Below are positions 61,462 through 64,000 of a stretch of DNA of 64,000 bases, one piece after another (the stretch's first letter is position 1; the number at the start of each line of letters is the position of its first letter). Source of the stretch: Paracoccus sp. (in: a-proteobacteria). Lineage in GTDB: Bacteria > Pseudomonadota > Alphaproteobacteria > Rhodobacterales > Rhodobacteraceae. Location of the stretch: positions 62,001 to 126,000 of the forward strand of contig NZ_JAUNTJ010000006.1 of the NCBI RefSeq assembly GCF_030538755.1, given 5' to 3'. The notes beneath the pieces are model-generated. The model had not been told where the DNA came from. It saw only the letters and a list, made by a program, of their open reading frames with translations, and did no database searches. The translations under genes and the position numbers were made by a program.

Positions 61462-61956
61462 ATGGCCGAAGATATCAAATCCCTCGACGATCTGAAGTCG
61501 GCCGTCTCGGGCAAACCCGCCGAAACCGCCGCCGCCCCCGCCCCGACCCGTGAACCGCAGCGCGATTCGCTGGGCCGGTCCTATGCCACCGGCAAGCGCA
61601 AGGATGCGGTCGCCCGCGTCTGGGTCAAGCCGGGTTCCGGCAAGGTCGTGGTGAACGGCAAGGACATGAGCGAATATTTCGCCCGTCCGGTGCTGCAAAT
61701 GATCCTGCGCCAGCCCTTCGAAGTGGCGGGCGTCACCGGCCAGTATGACGTGCAGGCCACCGTCAAGGGCGGCGGTCTGTCTGGTCAGGCCGGCGCGGTG
61801 AAACATGGCATCAGCCAGGCGCTGCAACTGCACGAACCGTCGCTGCGCGCCGCGCTGAAAGCCGCCGGCTTCCTGACCCGCGACAGCCGCGTGGTGGAAC
61901 GCAAGAAATACGGCAAGGCCAAGGCCCGCCGCAGCTTCCAGTTCTCGAAACGCTGA
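61462..61956 (+). CDS. rpsI: 30S ribosomal protein S9
   Basis: S9 of 164 aa. The conserved body begins at [22 protein letters not shown]; before it is a 40-residue Ala/Pro-rich extension ([16 protein letters not shown]) as in other alphaproteobacteria. The C-terminal tail [17 protein letters not shown] reaches the P-site tRNA in ribosomes. It follows rplM by 1 nt. Confidence 0.99.
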   Translation: MAEDIKSLDDLKSAVSGKPAETAAAPAPTREPQRDSLGRSYATGKRKDAVARVWVKPGSGKVVVNGKDMSEYFARPVLQMILRQPFEVAGVTGQYDVQATVKGGGLSGQAGAVKHGISQALQLHEPSLRAALKAAGFLTRDSRVVERKKYGKAKARRSFQFSKR

Positions 61957-61976
61957 TCCGCGTTTCCGCGAAACAG

Positions 61977-62006
61977 AAAAAGCCCCGGTTTTCCGGGGCT
62001 TTTTTG
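61977..62006 (+). terminator. Intrinsic terminator of rplM-rpsI
   Basis: AGCCCCGG-TTTT-CCGGGGCT with flanking A run before and TTTTTT after (stem extended by A-T pairs), 20 nt past the rpsI stop. It is a textbook Rho-independent terminator and may also serve the convergent argC. Confidence 0.93.
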
Positions 62007-62031
62007 TTGCGTGCCGGGGCAAGGGGGGGCG

Positions 62032-62949
62032 TTACAGCCCCGCCGCCTCGTCCGCACCGATCATCAGGTTCAGGTTCTGCACCGCCGCGCCGGATGCGCC
62101 CTTGCCCAGATTGTCCAGCACCGCGACCACCGTAGCACAGCCCGCTGCATCATCGCCGTTCACCGACAGATGCAGCATGTTGGTATCGTTCAGCGCCGTC
62201 GGCACGATCCGCGCCCCCACTTCGTCATGGGTCAGCACGCGGACGAAATGCGCGCCTGCGTAATGCGCCGCCAGAGCCTCGCGCAGCCCCGCCAACGTGC
62301 GGCCCGAATGCAGATGCAGCGGCACCTGCACCGCCATGCCTTGGGCGAAATTCCCGACCGAGGGCGCGAACACCGGCCGTGCGCTCAGCCCGGAATGGCG
62401 CATGATTTCCGGCAGATGTTTATGCCCTTGGGTCAGCGCATAGATGAAATGATCGGGTGCGGTGCCGTCGCGATATTCCGCGATCAGCGCGTTGCCGCCG
62501 CCGGTATAGCCGCTGACGGCGTTGATCGACAACGCTTCGTCAGGCTCGATCAGGCCGGCGGCGACCAGCGGCGCCAGAATGGAGATCGCCCCGGTGGCAT
62601 AGCAGCCCGGATTGCTGACGCGCCGCGCATCCGCCACCGCCGAGCGGTGGTCTGCCGACAGTTCGGGAAAGCCATAGGTCCAGCCCTCGGCCACCCGATG
62701 CGCGGTCGAGGCGTCGATCAGCCGCACGGCCATGCCCTCGGCCAGCACCACGGCTTCGCGCGCGGCATCGTCGGGCAGGCAGAGGATCGCCACATCGGCA
62801 CCGGCAAAGGCTTCGCGCCGGGCATCCGGGTCTTTGCGGCGGTCGTGGTCGATCTGGATCAGGGTAATATCCTCGCGCCCGGCCAGTCGGTCGCGGATTC
62901 GCAGCCCGGTCGTGCCTGCCTCGCCGTCGATGAAAACCCTGTGCGTCAT
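62032..62949 (-). CDS. argC: N-acetyl-gamma-glutamyl-phosphate reductase (type 2)
   Basis: Arginine-synthesis enzyme of 305 aa, the short AGPR form. Seen: HRVFIDGEAGTTGLRI (NADP loop), CLPDDAAREAV, the active Cys in SNPGCYATGAISILAPL (about residue 134), and HKHLPEI with the conserved His. ATG 62949 follows AGGGGGC. It reduces N-acetylglutamyl phosphate to the semialdehyde. It is transcribed toward rpsI; DUF779 lies 51 nt upstream on the same strand. Confidence 0.95.
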   Translation of the reverse strand: MTHRVFIDGEAGTTGLRIRDRLAGREDITLIQIDHDRRKDPDARREAFAGADVAILCLPDDAAREAVVLAEGMAVRLIDASTAHRVAEGWTYGFPELSADHRSAVADARRVSNPGCYATGAISILAPLVAAGLIEPDEALSINAVSGYTGGGNALIAEYRDGTAPDHFIYALTQGHKHLPEIMRHSGLSARPVFAPSVGNFAQGMAVQVPLHLHSGRTLAGLREALAAHYAGAHFVRVLTHDEVGARIVPTALNDTNMLHLSVNGDDAAGCATVVAVLDNLGKGASGAAVQNLNLMIGADEAAGL

Positions 62950-63000
62950 GATGCCCCCTGTCTCTGCCCCGGTTTTAGCGCCAATGGCCCGGCGACACAA

Positions 63001-63357
63001 TCAGCGCGCACAGGCCCCGCTGCGGGTCAGAAAGCGCCGCTCGCGCCCGTTATCAAGGCTGAACATCCCGCCCCGCCCCGGCACCACGTCGATCAGCAGA
63101 TCGACATTACCCCAGGCCGCCAGTTGCACCCCCGAGATATAGAACGGCGCGCCGCCGATATGGCCCAGCAGCACGTCATGGTCGCCAATGCGAAAATCGC
63201 CCTGAGCATAGCACATCGGCGATGACCCGTCGCAACAGCCGCCTGACTGGTGAAACAGCACCGGACCGTGATCGGCCACGATCTCGGCCAGCAAATCCAG
63301 CGCGGCGGGGGTGGCCGCGACCCTATTGAGGTCGCAGCCGGTGTCATCGCGGATCAT
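63001..63357 (-). CDS. DUF779 protein
   Basis: Protein of 118 aa from a family usually encoded beside aldehyde or alcohol dehydrogenases. Cys-rich motif GGCCDGSSPMCY (about residues 39-50) probably binds a metal, followed by DVLLGHIGGAPFYISGVQ and VVPGRGGMFSLDNGRERRFLTRS. It overlaps the adhP gene by 4 nt, so it is coupled to that dehydrogenase. Its biochemical role is unknown. Confidence 0.9.
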   Translation of the reverse strand: MIRDDTGCDLNRVAATPAALDLLAEIVADHGPVLFHQSGGCCDGSSPMCYAQGDFRIGDHDVLLGHIGGAPFYISGVQLAAWGNVDLLIDVVPGRGGMFSLDNGRERRFLTRSGACAR

Positions 63358-64000
63358 GTCATATCCAGAACCATGCGGCCTTCGATCTGGCCTTTGTGCA
63401 TTTTGGCAAAGATGTCGTTGATGTCTTCCAGCCGCGCGCTCTGGATGGTGGCGCGGACCTTGCCTTCGGCGGCGAAATCCAGCGATTCTTGCAGGTCCAG
63501 CCGGGTGCCGACGATCGAGCCGCGCACGGTGACGCCGTTCAGCACCATGCCGAAAATATCCAGCGGGAAATCGCCCGGCGGCAGACCGTTCAGCGCCACC
63601 GTGCCGCCGCGCGACACCATACCGATGGCCTGCTCAAACGCCTTGCGCCCCACGGCTGTCACCAGAACCCCCTGCGCGCCGCCATCGGTCTGTTTCTTGA
63701 TCGCGGCTGCCGGATCGGCTTCGGTCGCGGCGTTGACGGTGACGGTCGCGCCCAGCTTGCGGGCCAGAGCCAGCTTGTCATCGTCGATGTCAACGGCGGC
63801 GACATTCATGCCCATGGCCTTGGCATATTGCACGGCCATATGGCCAAGACCGCCCACGCCCGAAATCACCACCCAATCGCCGGGCTTGGTGTCTGTGACC
63901 TTCAGCCCTTTGTATACCGTCACCCCCGCGCACAGCACCGGTGCGATTTCCAGAAAGTCGATGTTCTTGGGCAGGTGCCCGACATAGTTCGGATCGGCCA
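63354..64000 (-). CDS. adhP: Zinc-dependent alcohol dehydrogenase AdhP (partial, N-terminus off the right edge)
   Basis: C-terminal 214 residues of a medium-chain alcohol dehydrogenase. Seen: YVGHLPKNIDFLEIAPVLCAGVTVYKGLK (catalytic-zinc region with the Cys of VLCAG), the Rossmann motif VVISGVGGLGHMAVQYAKAMG, the NAD-selecting Asp in VAAVDIDDDKLALA, and GMVSRGGTVALNGLPPG. This matches the AdhP type that oxidises ethanol and other primary alcohols. It precedes DUF779 with a 4-nt overlap. The first roughly 125 residues lie outside the window. Confidence 0.93.
   Translation of the reverse strand, partial: ADPNYVGHLPKNIDFLEIAPVLCAGVTVYKGLKVTDTKPGDWVVISGVGGLGHMAVQYAKAMGMNVAAVDIDDDKLALARKLGATVTVNAATEADPAAAIKKQTDGGAQGVLVTAVGRKAFEQAIGMVSRGGTVALNGLPPGDFPLDIFGMVLNGVTVRGSIVGTRLDLQESLDFAAEGKVRATIQSARLEDINDIFAKMHKGQIEGRMVLDMT

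Overview
The window is a GC-rich stretch of chromosome from an alphaproteobacterium of the Rhodobacterales, most like Paracoccus or Rhodobacter. The evidence is the smo/mtlK/xylB polyol operon with a SorC-type regulator, the petP-petR pair, the kdsD-lptC-lptA-lptB-hpf-ptsN run without rpoN, the short type-2 argC, rpsI with an N-terminal extension, and an RNase E with an acidic insertion in its S1 domain. I saw no tRNA, rRNA, insertion sequence, prophage or CRISPR array. Coding density is high, with many 1-, 4- and 8-nt overlaps.

Region by region. (1) 1-2314, minus: a PTS multiphosphoryl transfer protein (EIIA-HPr-EI), cut by the left edge. (2) 2406-9257, plus: LysR regulator, tripartite tricarboxylate-type transporter (tctCBA), a QuiC1-type 3-dehydroshikimate dehydratase and a divergent shikimate dehydrogenase-like enzyme. 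(3) 9395-14980: pcaQ divergent from pcaD-pcaC-pcaH-pcaG-BKACE-pcaB. Regions 2 and 3 together form a plausible shikimate to protocatechuate to beta-ketoadipate pathway. A BKACE enzyme sits where pcaIJ/pcaF would be expected. (4) 15060-24522: polyol operon smoEFGK-smoS-mtlK-HAD-xylB on minus and smoC on plus, with a perfect 10+10 bp palindrome between smoE and smoC. (5) 24535-32656: a small unknown protein, macAB, and a TRAP transporter (dctP-dctQ-dctM) translationally coupled to a cysteine-free gingipain-like secreted protein. (6) 32789-35828: a His-rich PCu(A)C-like periplasmic protein converging on a DUF3299/ABC ATPase/FtsX-type permease set with a His-rich permease loop, probably metal handling. 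(7) 35911-38406: alkaline phosphatase behind four 11-bp Pho-box units, divergent from a VIT-family metal transporter.

(8) 38500-44526: a ring-cleaving-dioxygenase-like VOC protein, RNase D, the LPS genes kdsD-lptCAB, hpf, ptsN and a 62-aa ORF with a strong ribosome site. (9) 44711-47801: ilvE, petP-petR and a uracil-DNA glycosylase-family protein lacking the Fe-S cysteines. (10) 47837-52589: an RND adaptor and pump. (11) 52537-60713: a DsbD N-terminal-domain protein, yqgE, an alpha/beta hydrolase, rne with a long leader and strong terminator, ccdA, a crotonase, a hotdog thioesterase and a membrane protein. (12) 60714-64000: an AT-rich intergenic region with a 16-bp palindrome, rplM-rpsI with terminator, argC, DUF779 and adhP, cut by the right edge.

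The accessory loci are transporter-plus-catabolism modules with their own regulators. The housekeeping runs (LPS transport, ribosome, RNase E) are ordinary for the order. The points most worth following up are the BKACE-containing pca operon with its shikimate-type feeder genes, the cysteine-free gingipain-like protein tied to a TRAP transporter, the His-rich ABC/DUF3299/PCuAC metal module, the tandem Pho boxes, and the Cys-less uracil-DNA glycosylase.
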